DNA from: Sabethes cyaneus
Taxonomy: Eukaryota; Arthropoda; Insecta; Diptera; Culicidae
DNA length: 64,000 nucleotides
Direction of reading: 5' to 3'
Assembly (NCBI RefSeq): GCF_943734655.1
Contig: NC_071354.1
Span: 145,366,642-145,430,641 of the forward strand
Made by a program: the position numbers and the translations under genes. The notes under the pieces are model-generated. The model saw only the letters and a list, made by a program, of their open reading frames with translations. It had not been told where the DNA came from and made no database searches. Positions 11,941 to 25,725 of the stretch are shown here, in pieces (position 1 is the first letter of the stretch; every line of letters begins with the position of its first letter).

Positions 11941-12183
11941 CACTCAAACAAAAATCGACACGTCGCATCCACGTGAAAAATCATGTAAACTTCTGTACAG
12001 CAACTTACATGAGCTTCATGTACTAGTTAATGGGAAATTTGATAAAATTTACCGGGATCTCACGTAAACTGGTTAGTATGAGAGCAAATTACCAATAATT
12101 CACGTGAATATTACATGAAAAGTGTGATGGATGAGAATTACCTATGTTTTTACGTAAACTTGACGTGCCGATTTTTTTGAGTG
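11941..12183. mobile_element. TA-flanked MITE with CACTCAAA ends
   Basis: TA at 11939-11940 and 12184-12185 flank 243 bp. The left end is CACTCAAACAAAAATCGACA and the right end, reverse complemented, is CACTCAAAAAAATCGGCACG. No coding capacity. TA duplication fits a Tc1/mariner-driven MITE. Confidence 0.75.
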
Positions 12184-12317
12184 TACAACTTTTTTTTTGG
12201 AATAATTTTTTAGCAATCGATAGTTTTTGAGATACAATCTTTCAAACATAATACACATGAAAATAAATACGCCCGTTTTTAAAATGAGTCTTGAATCAAA
12301 ATGGTACCAACACCTTA

Positions 12318-12474
12318 CAGAGACTTTAGATTACAGAGGCGACAAGGCAGTCAAAAACCGCTAAATTTTGAATCAAAACGGAGAGTTACCTTTATTTGTG
12401 ATGGTTTTCTCCGTTATGATGCAAAATTTAGCGGTTTTTGAGTGCCTTGTCGCCTCGGTAACCGACAGTCTATG
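12318..12474. mobile_element. Hairpin MITE with TA duplication
   Basis: A 157-bp near-palindrome between TA at 12316-12317 and 12475-12476. The left arm contains gaggcgacaaggcagtcaaa and the right arm its reverse complement with few mismatches (tttgagtgccttgtcgcctc). The arms cover almost the whole element. Confidence 0.8.
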
Positions 12475-12757
12475 TACAAAACCTACGGAAGGTGCATATT
12501 TCCTCCTATCAAACACGTTGGTAAAGTTTCATCCAAACCAGAAAGGTACATTTCAGATTTCAGCTTTTTTAGGATGATTTGGGGTGGCATTGCTTAAAGC
12601 TATGAAAACATATCTAAAACACTTGAACTCATTCACAAATCGCGCGGATCATTTTTTATTTTGATTTGTGACTTTTTCTCTCTGCCTCTACTTCAGGAAA
12701 TATATTCAAAATTCCAATTTTGCTAGAGTGTATGATTTGTCTTTTTGGGTTGCTATA

Positions 12758-14044
12758 TAGGGTAAGGAACGAGTTAAGCAGTCTCACCTATTTTAATCAG
12801 TTGAACATAAATGAGCCGAAAATGCACTTTTTTATTCATATTCTCAAAATCTTTTGATAGGATCATCTTCACAAATCACTTAACCATACATTTGATTCAC
12901 ACAAACACAATTTACTGGGTTTCCGACAAGAAATATGATGAATTAAAAATTGTTGTCCAAAAACGTACATTTTCAGCTGCTCTTCAGCAATCGCCACCTC
13001 GCTACTAACGAATCCATCACATTTTTCAGCACTGATTACAACCACTCTAAAAGTCAAGCACTCAATTGTCACATACCATATTATTCACGCTCTTTTTTTC
13101 TATTATCTAAGGCTTTGTCACTAGCCGAAAGTTTTATTATTTTCTAACAAAACTGAAAACAAATTCTGAATTGAAGGAACCTGTTCACCAGTAGCAGCAG
13201 CTGCAGCACAACTGATGAACTATCGTGTTGCCAAGACACTGTTTCGGTTCTGGAAATAAGAATTTTAAGTTTGAAATTAACTGAAACCTCCTATGGTGAA
13301 AACGTGGTTCAATACTTTCAAGAGAAATGTATGTTCATAATTAATTTTTCTTTATTAAAAACAACACAAAAGACAGCTTTTTCAATAATTTTCGAAGATT
13401 TTCTCAGTGATTTAATGAAGCAACGATGTGTTTCAATGTTATTTGCTTTGACAACACTGTTCTAAAGTTAGATCGTGTGCACTTCTATGTTTGCCTCTTT
13501 TGTTCTCCCACCATCCTTATGAAGAGCGAGTGAGACGTCAAACTCGCAGTTTCCCATAAGAACACCAGAGAATAAAAGAGACGACGAATACCGTTTGCCG
13601 AACGGTGCGGTAAGTGTATGCCCCGATAAACAATTTAGACAGATGCGTAAAATCATCTATGCCGATACGCTATGCCGATTACGCATCAGATGCCGATTAG
13701 TAGGTCGCGGATAGGAACGCGAACTTACTGAATAGGGGGAAAAGTTCGAGGGATTTTTTAACGGGACGTAAAAAAATTCAGATTTCAGGATTGCTCAAAA
13801 TAGCACCTTTCGGGTGAAAATGGGTTCGGTGTGTTCAAAATTAGTTCCACCGCTCCAACTTTTAAAGCGAAAAATCAAAAGTTTAGTTCAACAATAGTGT
13901 CTTCCAATGGTAACAGTTTGAAGAACTAAAGATAGCAAGAAGATTGGTATGCTGATATCCCCCACTTAGTCAACCCATCGCTTGTAATAAGGTAAAACAA
14001 TCAGTGACCCGCTTAGACTGCTTAAAACTAGTTCTTTACCCTAT
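12758..14044. mobile_element. ~1.3 kb element with TAGGGTAA terminal inverted repeats
   Basis: The left end reads TAGGGTAAGGAACGAGTTAA and the right end, reverse complemented, reads ATAGGGTAAAGAACTAGTTT. Both continue into AAGCAGTCT, over about 33 bp with small gaps. TA lies at both borders, but its repeated sequence makes exact edges uncertain. Open frames inside (such as 12811-13008 and 13271-13465) show no transposase motif, so it is probably non-autonomous. Confidence 0.6.
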
Positions 14045-14046
14045 TA

Positions 14047-17000
14047 CTTAGTTATGGAAGACTCATCCTTCTTACTTTGTCATCTCTTTTTCTGCACAAG
14101 TCCGCATCGAAAGGCATATATCGGAAATCTATAACCGATATAACTTTTCAGCTTCGGTGTGAACGAAAAATAACAGACCCAACCAAAAAAAATTGACACA
14201 TTCGCTCGAAAGTGGGTATCATCTGTTTCAAGGCAATAAATTTCTGCACCCGAGTACCACCCGTCGATTAGCTCTCTTAGAGTGAATAAAAAAAACAACA
14301 AATGTATCCTGCAAACATCCTTCCCCATGGTCTCTACCTTGCTGGTGCTTTTGAAGCTATCGACATTAGAACCAGCAAATGCCCACTTTACGACACCCTT
14401 GAAGTGAGGTTAGCGCTAGACAAAACGGCCGAAAGACAAATAAATTTTTGATGTAATTTTTCTCTTGTCATTCACCTTTGTGCCGATTGCGTCCCTTCCG
14501 CTTATTTCGGGCTCATTCGAATACGGTTAGCAAAGCTACAGTTGGCCGGCGTTTTTCTGTATCCAGTAGATTTGAATCAAACTGGTTCTAAAATGTTATA
14601 AACAAAGCAGTCAAATTCTTGATAAGATAGGAACCATTTTAATATAGTTTTATAGCCATAGTTTCACGAAAACGTTAGTTTTTGTGAAACATGCAACAAC
14701 TTCAAAATAGAGGGATCACTGTAACACACAAAAAATGCTAGTTTCAAACCACACAAGAGCGACTGACTTTGGTTGGCAAATTTCACAACTGTCGAGACCA
14801 GGTGAGATTAGGGTTTTATTGGTTTCGTGCCCCTCGTATTTTGTACATCCCTAACATCATTTTTCTATTTGTTATTTATTAACATTTTTATCAGAAATTA
14901 GCGTGAAAATCTGCAGTTTGGCCATTGTGGGACAGCTGAAGAGAGTAGACCTAGGAAACGGTTAGGGTCCGAGCAGTGTGCCGCCTCATCTGCCCAAGCG
15001 AGCTGCACGCGCCCTCATCGACGATGGCAACGATTTTCAAATTTGCTACAGTCTGTGAGATTCGTAGCCCAGCAGGAATCTTTTGCGACTCCGACTGGCC
15101 GTATGGAAGCGCACCGATCGATGAGTGGTCATTTGTTTGTTTTTAAGTGGCGCGCCACAAGCTATCCACGGATTGGTTTAGTGCATGAATTCCTGCCCGT
15201 AACGGCATGGGCTGGGCGGGAAAAGGGTAACTGTGAAACCGAAATCTCGCGCTTATTTGGACCGCCAAGTTTCTAAAATCCGTGTCGTTTCGCCTATTAC
15301 TCAACTTTGACTGCGGGAAGCTCACGGACTCGCCAACATTGCGGGGATCGAGAAGGCATTAACATTTCATAGAAAATATTTCAACATTATCCCTGGATCA
15401 TTAATAATTTATGCGCATCGATCTTCTTTTGTTTTGGGTTATTTTACGGAGCACACGATGCGTACGAGCTTGTGAAGCCAACCAGGCTCCAGTTTACTGG
15501 AAGTTGTGACCGGGATTTTTTACGGATCAAGGTTCCAATTTCTGAGATAATGCTGCGTGAAGAGACAAAGAACCATTAACGGAATTTAAAACCATTTCAA
15601 AGTTTTCATTATAAGACGAAGGAAATTTGTTCAATAACCTTACTTACTTTAACATATAAACATAGACGTGGATCGAGATTATTTACCACTCAAGCGATGT
15701 GGTGCATACTGTACTTATTAAAGTTTGATATTGTTAGACTCAAATTTCTGTACTGAAACAATCGGAACCAACCACGAGACGATATTATTATTATGACATT
15801 ACACAAAAAGTATTCGCTCACTCGGTTGGAACAAAAAATTACTCTCACTTTTTGTCCTTTTCTTTTTTTATCTACTGAAAAATCCTTAGTTGCTTTGATT
15901 GAATATTATCTGGCATCTAACTCAAGCTTTATGGGTCATGTGATGTCTTTATAATGTCACATGAACTAGGGCACACTATTGGTGCTTCACTCCCACAACA
16001 ACAGCTTTGTTTGCACTGACATGTGGAAGCACGGTGACCACTTGCTGCTTCTGAAGAAATAAAAACCGCCGACAGATCGCTGGTGTCTGGAATGTCTGCC
16101 TTGAATGATCAGGGCACAGAATCCAGCGCAGCGGTGCCAGTTTTACTACGCCCCATTAAACGATGACAGCGTATTAAAATGGTTGAACATGTCAATAAAT
16201 TCAGTCTGGCTGTCTCATTCTCTCGCGCCCAGGGTGAAGAATTCCGATCGATTTTCATTGGGGTTTCCTGAGATTGATACTAGCGCCAAGTAAGATAAGT
16301 GACATGTTGAGTAGTCTCAGCGAATCGCTGTCAGTCGATGGATCCTCTCAGGAGGGGGTGGCTATAATACAACTGAATGATGGCCTTAGATTGACCGATT
16401 TTATACACCTTCAACAGAATGTTAGTCACCTTGCTTTGTCATCCATTAAATGCCTTCGTTTTATTTGGTTTGCTTCATTGTTTTTCTTAATGCTTTGACT
16501 AACAAGTATTCGATATAAATTTTATCCGATGTTGGATTAACCTCTGAGATTAGAGCTTGTTCAAGGACGAACGCACTTAGTTTTTTGCTATCGATAGAAA
16601 TCTTGTTAATGGTTGAATTGGTTTTTCCTCATTTTATCTAGCCCATTAATTAACGTGCTAGGGATTGCCACCCACTGGGATTGCTATGATTTTTACCATT
16701 TTGTGAAGAAGAACTTTTTATACTAATGATCGAGTGTCTAATCGAGATGTTTGGTTGGTCATAGATAGGCAACCTCCGTGTCATGGACAGATGACCATTC
16801 AAGACTTGAAAAATGGTCAAAATTTGAACCACACCAAAAAGCGTTATTATTTTAGAGTTATCTACATAGGTGGTTAATATGTACATCGAGATGCTGCGAA
16901 AGTTTTGCCAGAGAACGTACTTGGAAAAATTGACAATGCAAAAAAGATATTTCAGTTTTTCTTTAGGTCGGCTTCTTTGCAAACTTTCTGGAAAAGAAGT

Positions 17001-17177
17001 TATACTATTTATATCATAACTTTATTGAACCTGCTCTCATAATTTAAGTGTTATTTGTTTTGTTTCGACCATTTTCATTGGATTTTGGACGATGGTAGGG
17101 CCGACTAGTTCAGACATATTTTAACTAGTTTTTTTTTATTTGTGGAACTAGCTGGAATTAGCTCCCGTAGGAGTAAT
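14047..17177. other. Unassigned intergenic or intronic DNA
   Basis: About 3.1 kb with no supported gene. Short open frames (up to 110 codons) have no domain I know. The 14950-15340 section is locally more G+C-rich than its surroundings. That could mark an unrecognised exon or regulatory block, but I see no clear splice pair. Confidence 0.35.
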
Positions 17178-17194
17178 TTAACCCTCACTAGAGA
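17178..17194. mobile_element. Possible lone end of a TTAA-type element
   Basis: TTAACCCTCACTAGAG matches the TTAA plus CCC start seen at 22020 and, in reverse, at 215-218. No partner end was found nearby, so this may be a remnant or chance. Confidence 0.25.
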
Positions 17195-17330
17195 GACGCT
17201 TCAAATTTTAAATTAAAGGAAAACGCAGAAGTGTTTGTGGCTCAGAACATAAAGATAGGCTTGACGTAGGACTACAAATGTAACCTATAGAGACTTTCCC
17301 CCCGTTAATACTGGCACTGTGGACCATTTA

Positions 17331-18455
17331 ATAATGCCCACGCATCATTTATTCATCGACTTCAAATCGGCGTATGACACGATCGATCGAGATCAGCTAT
17401 GGCAGATTATGCACGACTACGGATTTCCGGGTAAACTAACGCGATTGGTCAAGGCGACGATGGATTGAGTAATTTGTGTTGTTCGAGTATCAGGGGCAGT
17501 CTCGAGTCCATTTGAATCTCGAAGAGGGTTAAGGCAAGGTGATGGGCTTTCATGTTTGCTGTTCAACATCGCCTTGGAAGGTGTGATAAGAGCGGGGATA
17601 GACACGAGTGGCACGATATTCACGAAGTCCATCCAGCTTCTTGGTTTCGCTGACGGCGTTGACATTATTACACGTACCTTTGAGAGGATGGCGGAAACGT
17701 ACATCGGACTGAAAGCTGAAGCCAAACGGATTGGACTTGTCATTGATGTATCGAAAACAAAATACATGAAAGGAAGAGGTTCTAGAGAAGTGAAACCTGA
17801 CCTCTCTCCCCGAATTCATTTACACGGTGATGAAATCGAGGTGGTAGAAGAGTTCGTGTATCTGGGCCCACTGGTTACCGCAGACTACGACAACAGCAGA
17901 GAAATACAAAGACGCATTATGGCAGGAAAGCGTGCGTACTTTGGACTCCGTAGGACGCTGTGATCGAACAAAATTCGACACCGCACGAAGTTAACAATCT
18001 ACAAGACGCTGATTAGACCGGTAGTCCTTTACGGCCAAGAGATATGGACTATGCTCGTGGAGGACCAACGCGTCCTTAGTGTTTTCAAACGAAAGGTGTT
18101 GCGCACCATCTACGGCGGAGTGCAGATGGAAGACGGAACGTAGAGGAAGCGAACGAACCGTGAATTGCATCAGCTGCTTAGGGAACCACCCATCGCTCAC
18201 ACCGCAAAAATCGCTTGCCTGCGATGGGCTGGGCATGTCGTGAGGATGTCGGACGAAAGCCCAGTTAAAAAAGTTCTCAATAACGATCCGACTGGAACGA
18301 GACGGCGGGGCGCGCAGCGAGCAAGATGAATCGATCAATTGGAAAGCGACCTGCGGACCCTACGTAGACTACGTGGCTGGCGAATTGCGGCCATGGACCG
18401 AGTGGAATGGAGACGACTTCTTCGTACAGCAGAGGAAATCACGGCCAGGAGCTGA
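17331..18455 (+). pseudogene. 5'-truncated RTE-like LINE, reverse transcriptase with in-frame stops
   Basis: Starts abruptly at MPTHHLFIDFKSAYDT (motif A) and runs in one frame to the natural stop at 18453-18455. Premature stops occur at 17466-17468, 17961-17963, 18141-18143 and 18327-18329. Motif B is RRGLRQGDGLSCLLFNIALE. Motif C is LLGFADGVDI, where the second aspartate of FADD is glycine. The C-terminal block has LRWAGHVVRMS. With the tail at 18456-18470 this copy defines the true 3' end of the family. 5' truncation is normal for target-primed reverse transcription. Confidence 0.9.
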
Positions 18456-18470
18456 TTAAGTAAGTAAGTA
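18456..18470 (+). repeat. (TAAG)n 3' tail of the RTE-like LINE
   Basis: TTAAGTAAGTAAGTA follows the stop codon directly. RTE-clade LINEs end in short tandem repeats rather than poly(A). The final TA also serves as the left target site of the next element. Confidence 0.8.
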
Positions 18471-19558
18471 GGGGGACTGGGGGTATAATGCCCACGTTAA
18501 GAAGAATATCATATTATTCATCAATGCGGAATGCATTTCCAGAAACTAGATTATAAACCCTAAAGTTGAACAGTTTTTTACCTAACATGCTCGTCCTGAA
18601 GCATAAAAATCAATAAAACACGTTTAAATCGTGAAATTATATAAGGCATTTGAAAATTTGTTTTCAGATTCGTTAGGGGTAAAATGCGCATACATAGGTG
18701 CGTACAAAACGAACCACAACAAAGGGTCAAAATGCACCACAACAAATTGGCAAAATGCGCTGTCTGTTTTATTTTAATGCAAACCCGGCCCGACTCAGAA
18801 CAGCGTGAGGACCTACCTACTTGTTAAATCTGTTATTCCGGATCGCTTGTTTTGCAATCGCCAGGTCCATCTTCGCTGGCGTGGTCGATGCTAACATCAC
18901 ACAAGGGTTTTTCTTGGTACCTTGCAGGCAATGCGTCTTTCACTGTTTTTCACTGGTTTTCACTACCGCCGCAAGTGGCAGGCTCCGCCCAAGACCGACG
19001 GTGGGTTTTTCTTATGTAGCTTCGCGACATCTTAACCGGGTTTTTCGGAGCGAATCAGAATTAAAACAACACTTTGCCTTTTGCTTTTAGCAACGTTTTG
19101 ACGTTTGCCTAAAAGTGTATGGGCTACTAGATCGATTAACGTTTGGTTGCACTGCAAGTAAATTCATGCTTCTCACGGCGCATTTTGCCCCGCTAGAACT
19201 TGTTTAAAAAAATCGTTTAAATCACATAAATAATAGTTCAATTAAGTAATTTTACGTTGGCTGCTGGATACCGAGACCATTGTTCAAAACAAGAGCCATT
19301 TACAGATACGTAATATTGTTTATTAGTGGCGTAATGTCTTACGAAAAAAGTTGCGAAAATTGTAAGAAATAAGCCTGCAAATAATTTATTTGTTTTTTCA
19401 TAGGATTTATGTAATTTAGAAAGCTTATATGCTCAACACAAGTTTGTAATGTAAAATAAAAGCGATTGGCACCTTAATTACAGTTTAAAAGTGAGTAATT
19501 CGTGAAATATTACAGCGGCGCATTTTGCCCCGACTGGGCATTTTACCACCAGTTACCC
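18471..19558. mobile_element. ~1.1 kb TA-flanked element with GGGxxACTGG termini
   Basis: TA at 18469-18470 and 19559-19560 flank the segment. The left end reads GGGGGACTGGGGGTATAATG; the right end reverse complemented reads GGGTAACTGGTGGTAAAATG, and both continue into CCCA. The motif gcgcattttgcccc and variants recur near both ends (18680-18760, 19175-19195, 19515-19530) as subterminal repeats. No intact transposase. A weak basic stretch on the minus strand around 18800-18960 might be a remnant of a pogo-type DNA-binding domain, but I cannot confirm it. Confidence 0.7.
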
Positions 19559-19560
19559 TA

Positions 19561-20119
19561 CGGACCATTTTATAGATTTTGTATAAAGATATCAATTTCG
19601 AACATTAGAGTAAGGAGAGGCAAAAGTGCGATGGGAGTAAAAGTGTGATACAATGATTTATCATTTACACTTCGTTAACTTTTTCTTAGCAGCACATCCT
19701 TACCGAACACTACTGCTGTAGAGCACTTTTCCAACACGGATATCAAATTCGCCGTAAAAAATTTGCGATCTTTTGACAAAAATCCCTTGTCATTTTTCCT
19801 GGTACGCTCCCCTAACACAGACATCAAATTGGCATAGGTTTAGTCGTGGTTGTAAGAAACTTTGTTGGTACGAGGAGACTTTGTCACTCTTTCTGGCATA
19901 CTTGCCACGCAAAGACAACAGCTTGGTGTAGACGGTCTTGGTGTAAGCTTGATGTAGTAGTGTAAATCGTCGTAAAGGATCTTCGATCTGTAAATTCTGT
20001 ACTTTAGTAAATTTAGTGTTAGTGTAAACTTGCATTGGATCTTCAGGTTACTTATCCGATGAAAAAGTTATACAATTGTTTTGTTTCTGTTTTTTTTAAT
20101 TTGAGAAATGAGGTGATTA
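19561..20119. other. Unassigned non-coding stretch
   Basis: No recognisable gene. The 81-codon minus-strand frame at 19790-20035 has no known motif. Confidence 0.35.
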
Positions 20120-20127
20120 CTTGCGCC

Positions 20128-20352
20128 CAGAGCTGCCACAAATACAGATATTTGTGCATACATAAATTTGGGACCCATCAATTATTTCAGTTGCTGTGCT
20201 TTCTGGCTCTACTAATGTTCCTGAATTTTAAAATAATCCATAAACTATTTATTTTATTTAAAAGATTAGATCGAGAAAATTAAATACTCCGGAGAAAACG
20301 GTAGGGTCCCAAATTTATGCATGCACAATTATCTGTATTCATGGCAGCTCTG
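20128..20352. mobile_element. hAT-type MITE with perfect 8-bp target duplication
   Basis: CTTGCGCC at 20120-20127 and 20353-20360 is a perfect 8-bp duplication. The 225-bp element starts CAGAGCTGCCACAAATACAG and ends with the reverse complement of CAGAGCTGCCATGAATACAG. The arms stay similar for about 49 bp, to ggtccc/gggacc. An 8-bp duplication and CAG-type ends are the mark of hAT elements. No coding content. Confidence 0.9.
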
Positions 20353-20360
20353 CTTGCGCC

Positions 20361-20920
20361 TTAGGCTTGAGTTTATGCACAGAACGGAAGATCAACTTCA
20401 AGTAAAAGCGAATTCAAAAACTGACCACAAAAGGAATGCAAAAATCAGCAACGATTTTTTCTTACTTCGAGTAAGTTTCACAGACCGTGCACATTTATAC
20501 CACTTTGACTGTGGTATAAAGTGGTATAATATTGTTCTATGCTTTGAATTGACCGTTAGCTCTACAGTTCTACCTGGTTAATAAGGATTGTTGTTATTAA
20601 TGACAAGTTAAAGAAGATATTATTGAAAAGTTATAATCGGAGTAGAAAAGTGATGCAGTATAATAAAGATTTTACTGTTTTGAATTCTAAAATAAATTAT
20701 CGGCTTGGCACATAACAGTAATTGAAACTGAAATTAAGATTTCAGTTTTTTAGAACGAAGATGATTTGGAACTTGGAAGCCGTTAATAGATAAAATGATT
20801 TTAGTGGAAGGAGTTTCGAATACAGATACAGGTACGAGTACAGGGTCCTCTACCTGCTACCTGTCAAAATTGCACAACTAAACGTCTAAGTCTAATTGCA
20901 AAATGGAACCTGCTTGTTTT
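20361..20920. other. Unassigned non-coding stretch
   Basis: No gene seen. A short degenerate run, gatacaggtacgagtacagg, lies near 20825. Confidence 0.35.
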
Positions 20921-22010
<1,090 letters not shown>

Positions 22011-22023
22011 CAAAAGATATTAA

Positions 22024-22916
22024 CCCTCGAACACTCGCGCCAACTTTTGCAACACAGTTACTCGCGCGCACTATAAACCCAAACCAAAGAAAACGTGCGC
22101 ACTAGAGGTTTGACTGGGAAAACTTGGTTTTAGGTTTATCGAACCTTTAGAATAGTTTCTTGAAATTAAAAGCTCTATCGTCTGGTGGAATCTAAATTTT
22201 GACTAATCCCCCTAAAAGTGAAATAAAAAAAAATATTTTTCTTCAGTGTCAATATAACACATTGATGTGCTCTGCAAAGTTATAGAGCATATTATTACAA
22301 GAAATTTTGCTAGAGACAGTAACCTTCCATCTCTACAGCTAAGATAGAAAAATCTTATTTATTGTATATGAATTTGTAAACTCAGTTTTTATATTTTTGC
22401 TCTTTTTGTAATTGTTGTATGACTTTTTCTTGTATTACAAAATTGTACAAATGATAAAAATACACAACTTTGCTGAATATAGTATACCTCTATGTTTGCT
22501 TGTTTAGGAACTGTAGAACTTTGATTATACAAAATACCTTAATTTTGACTACGAATTACTCGACTACCAGCAGACGGATACATTTTAAACATTTTACATT
22601 GGCTAGTTTTGCTGCATACAGGCACTATTTTTCCATATGAAGAAACGAGAGAAAATTCCACTTGGAAGTGGAAATTCCACTACAATTGCGGTACACCTCG
22701 CATGCTGATTGTTTCGTTTCTGTGATGGCGGTTTATGCTGATCTATTTTTCAAACAATTTAAATTATTAATGCATTGAATAATTATGACATTTTGCTCAG
22801 AATAAGTTTATTGAAGAATATTCGTTAGTTAAACAACGATTTGTAACTTTATAACAATATGGCGTTGAAAAACCTACACGTGTTGTACAAAATACAACAG
22901 CGTGAGTAACCGAAGG
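22024..22916. mobile_element. TTAA-flanked element (piggyBac-like MITE), 893 bp
   Basis: TTAA at 22020-22023 and 22917-22920. The left end is CCCTCGAACACTCGCGCCAA; the right end reverse complemented is CCTTCGGTTACTCACGCTGT. CAACAC recurs at matching depth in both arms. No transposase frame. It shares CCC-type ends with the element at the window start. Confidence 0.65.
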
Positions 22917-22920
22917 TTAA

Positions 22921-24596
22921 TAAAAATTGATTAAAATTTTTCAAGAAAACTCTATTGATGTGAATCAAATAGAATGGCATTACAGGAAATTATGCATAGT
23001 TCAAAAACCTATAAACTAGACCTTTACTAGGCAATGTATATGTTAAAGAATAAGATTTCCTCTTACAACTTACTTTTATTTGCACTTACTCAAATTAATA
23101 ACAACTTACTTATCCTTACTCAGCAATTACATGAAAAAAGGATCTATCAAAATTTAAAAGTGTTCCTATTTTGTTCAAAATTTGTAAACTTATTCAATTT
23201 TCAAAAATTTTTTGTAAACCAACGCATTACGCAACGTTAACCAATAGATGAATTATGTTCCGAAAACGTGTCGATTTCTATCTCAAATACCAAGTAAGAC
23301 CGTATAACAAAGGTTCCTTTCACCACTAGGTGGATTAAATCGGGTTTTTTCCCTAAGTTCAATAGATCAGTTCGTTTCATTTTTGGCACCGATCGTTTTT
23401 GGTTTATCACTTCATGTGACCAATGTGACTAGACCAATCAGCATTTATATTATCGCAACGTGTATGAAATTTGACACCAATAGAGCCTCTTTGTTCGAAG
23501 TACAATTTTCCGATAAGAACGCTAAGACGGACCGCTTTAACGGCTGCTAACGGCTGCAACACTCTGCGGCTGGTTCGCCTTAGCCTATTAAATGGACATA
23601 ATTTGATCCCCGGTACATAGCCATTTTTCTGTGGTTGAAATCTAGATGTCAAAAGCACTGGGCGGGAAATCATTTCATAGAAATTCTATGGAGCGGCCAT
23701 TGTTGTTTCGGGGCCAGCATCGATGGGCCCATCAGTATGGGGCTATTGTCAAATCATATGTGAGAGTGTATTTGTGATACCGGACTGACTTAAATGGTTC
23801 CAACATGTAGAAGTATGTGTGTTTGAAAATATTTACATTCTTATGGTAACTTTGCTCACCGCAATTTGACACTTTGACTCATTAACAAATCATTGCGTAC
23901 TACTGTCACTTTAAATGTAACATTTATGTATGTTATTTTCACAGTTTAAAATTATGCGAGGGACCGTCGCTCATAACGATTTGTATCGGATCACTTTTAA
24001 GTGCGAACACAAGGTATATTCATTATGCTTCTGGTAGGATTGAAGTAGTTGTGTGAAAAAAATTATAAACATCTACAAAAAAAATTTCACACAAAACACA
24101 AGCCGCTTTACAAGGGTGAACCTGTTATCTCGCACATCGTTAATTTATACCAGAATATTTGACAGGTCTATTGAAAGTGGTATAATTTTTTCCGTGTAAA
24201 AAGCGTTCCTGTTACCACTAGATGGCAGCCAAAAATGAACTGAGTTGTATCCAGTTTTCAAATCGAAGATGATATTCCTTTCTTTGGTTTATGTCTATAA
24301 ATAAGTGGTAAATGTGTTGTAATTTGATTGTTTGCCCCACGATAACCCCGGCAGCGACGCTGCTAGAAATCGAACGTGTAATCGACCGATGATCGTAGAA
24401 ACCATTGTAATGGCGTATTCGTTGCGGATTTCATATGGAAAACTAAGTTTTATAATATTTCCAGTAAGTTGTCCAATTTTTCTTGCTGAAATAACATTCC
24501 ACTGGTGGAAACGAACACTTTGAAAAACAGACAGCTCAAATTGGACGCGCTCCGTTCCCAAGCAATGAGCGGTCGAACTTTTACACTCTCTCTTAT
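22921..24596. other. Unassigned stretch with a short shared repeat
   Basis: No gene supported. At 23325-23345 ctaggtggattaaatcgggt matches, in reverse complement, 47805-47832 (cccgaattaatccacctag), so a dispersed repeat fragment is present in both places. The rest is unassigned. Confidence 0.4.
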
Positions 24597-24775
24597 ATAT
24601 GGGTCATTCCACGTCAAGTGTCCGAGAAAAAGTGCTTGTAATTGTAATCGACCTTCTCAGATCAGAACCAAAGTTTGTTAGTTTGTTCATTTTAGGTCAG
24701 CAGGAAAAAACCCTAAGTTTGGTACCGATTGGACATCCCCTCGTTTAATGGGAGTACTTCCATTTTTAATGAAAA
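24597..24775 (+). repeat. Dispersed repeat, copy 2 (related to 5800-5950)
   Basis: Begins atatgggtcattccacgtca and follows the same order of blocks as copy 1. It is more divergent towards its 3' end. Confidence 0.6.
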
Positions 24776-24816
24776 GACACATTTTTGTCAAATCCACTTA
24801 TTTTCTTTTGCTTATA

Positions 24817-25031
24817 CAATCAGTCCACAATCATGGGTCACACACAATTGTTGGTTATTCTAGCTCTAGCTGCTGATTAGCTTTTAAATATCACCTAATG
24901 ATTAATCAAATTATTAGTGCTACTTATGAGTAACAATTTTAGCAATCACTTCATATAATATTCACGCAATAATTAGCAAAAAAGCTAAAATGATCCATAA
25001 TTGTGTGTGACCCATGTTTATGGAATGACTG
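24817..25031. mobile_element. 215-bp TA-flanked MITE
   Basis: TA at 24815-24816 and 25032-25033. The left arm is CAATCAGTCCACAATCATGG and the right arm reverse complemented is CAGTCATTCCATAAACATGG. Both run on into gtcacacacaatt, about 33 bp of terminal repeat. It ends 20 bp from the large fold-back element. Confidence 0.85.
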
Positions 25032-25437
25032 TATCTGTGCAAATATACGCTTAACCGTTATGTCTACGGGAAATTTGACACCCATAAGTGTTCGGATGGG
25101 TACCCGGGTACCCACCGAAATGAAATGCTTCTAGCTTTATCAATTCTTGACCGATTTTGGATCTTGAACCGTCAAAAGATTGGAAAATTTGTCTATTTTT
25201 AGAGCATGAGACTCACCAAGCCTGGAACCACGTCTGGTTCCCATAAATCCGGATCTCCGGGACCATGTTCCGGATCCAAAACAAATGTGAACAATTGTCA
25301 ATAAAACCACACAATATTAGTATCAAAATTCATGAAATCACTCCAGGAGTTGATGTTTATCCTTTTTGAGTCCATTTAACGAGTTGTCTTCGGAATGGCC
25401 ATTCCGGAGCAGGTTCCTGTGGGGCCCTGTGGGTGAC

Positions 25438-25626
25438 CGGACGAGAGCCATAAATACGATAGCCATACGGACGGTTGCCATACGTACGAATGCCATATAG
25501 ACGATTGCCATAATGTATGTTTGCCATAATAGACGGAAGCCATACAGACGAATGCCATAATGTATGTTTGCCATAATGGACGGAAGCCATAATGTACGTT
25601 TGCCATAATGTACGTTTGCCATAATT
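25438..25626 (-). repeat. ATGGCA minisatellite, left arm
   Basis: Roughly eleven units of about 16-17 bp on the minus strand, each beginning TATGGC or TTATGGC followed by aaacgtaca, aaacataca, ttccgtcc or attcgtc. All three minus frames stay open because the unit lacks stops, giving false proteins rich in HYGKHTLW. It mirrors 27424-27600. Confidence 0.9.
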
Positions 25627-25725
25627 CATATTTTTGGTTTGGAGACCCAGAACTACACTTCGACCAGTTCAAAGCTTAAAGGACCAGCGCGACCAAGTCG
25701 CAAGAGGCCTAACTGATTCAGATTA

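Noticed and set aside
25338..25672. Three overlapping minus-strand frames with HYGKHTLW-type repeats
   Set aside because: They result from the stop-free minisatellite unit; the mirrored block at 27424-27600 gives the same artefact.
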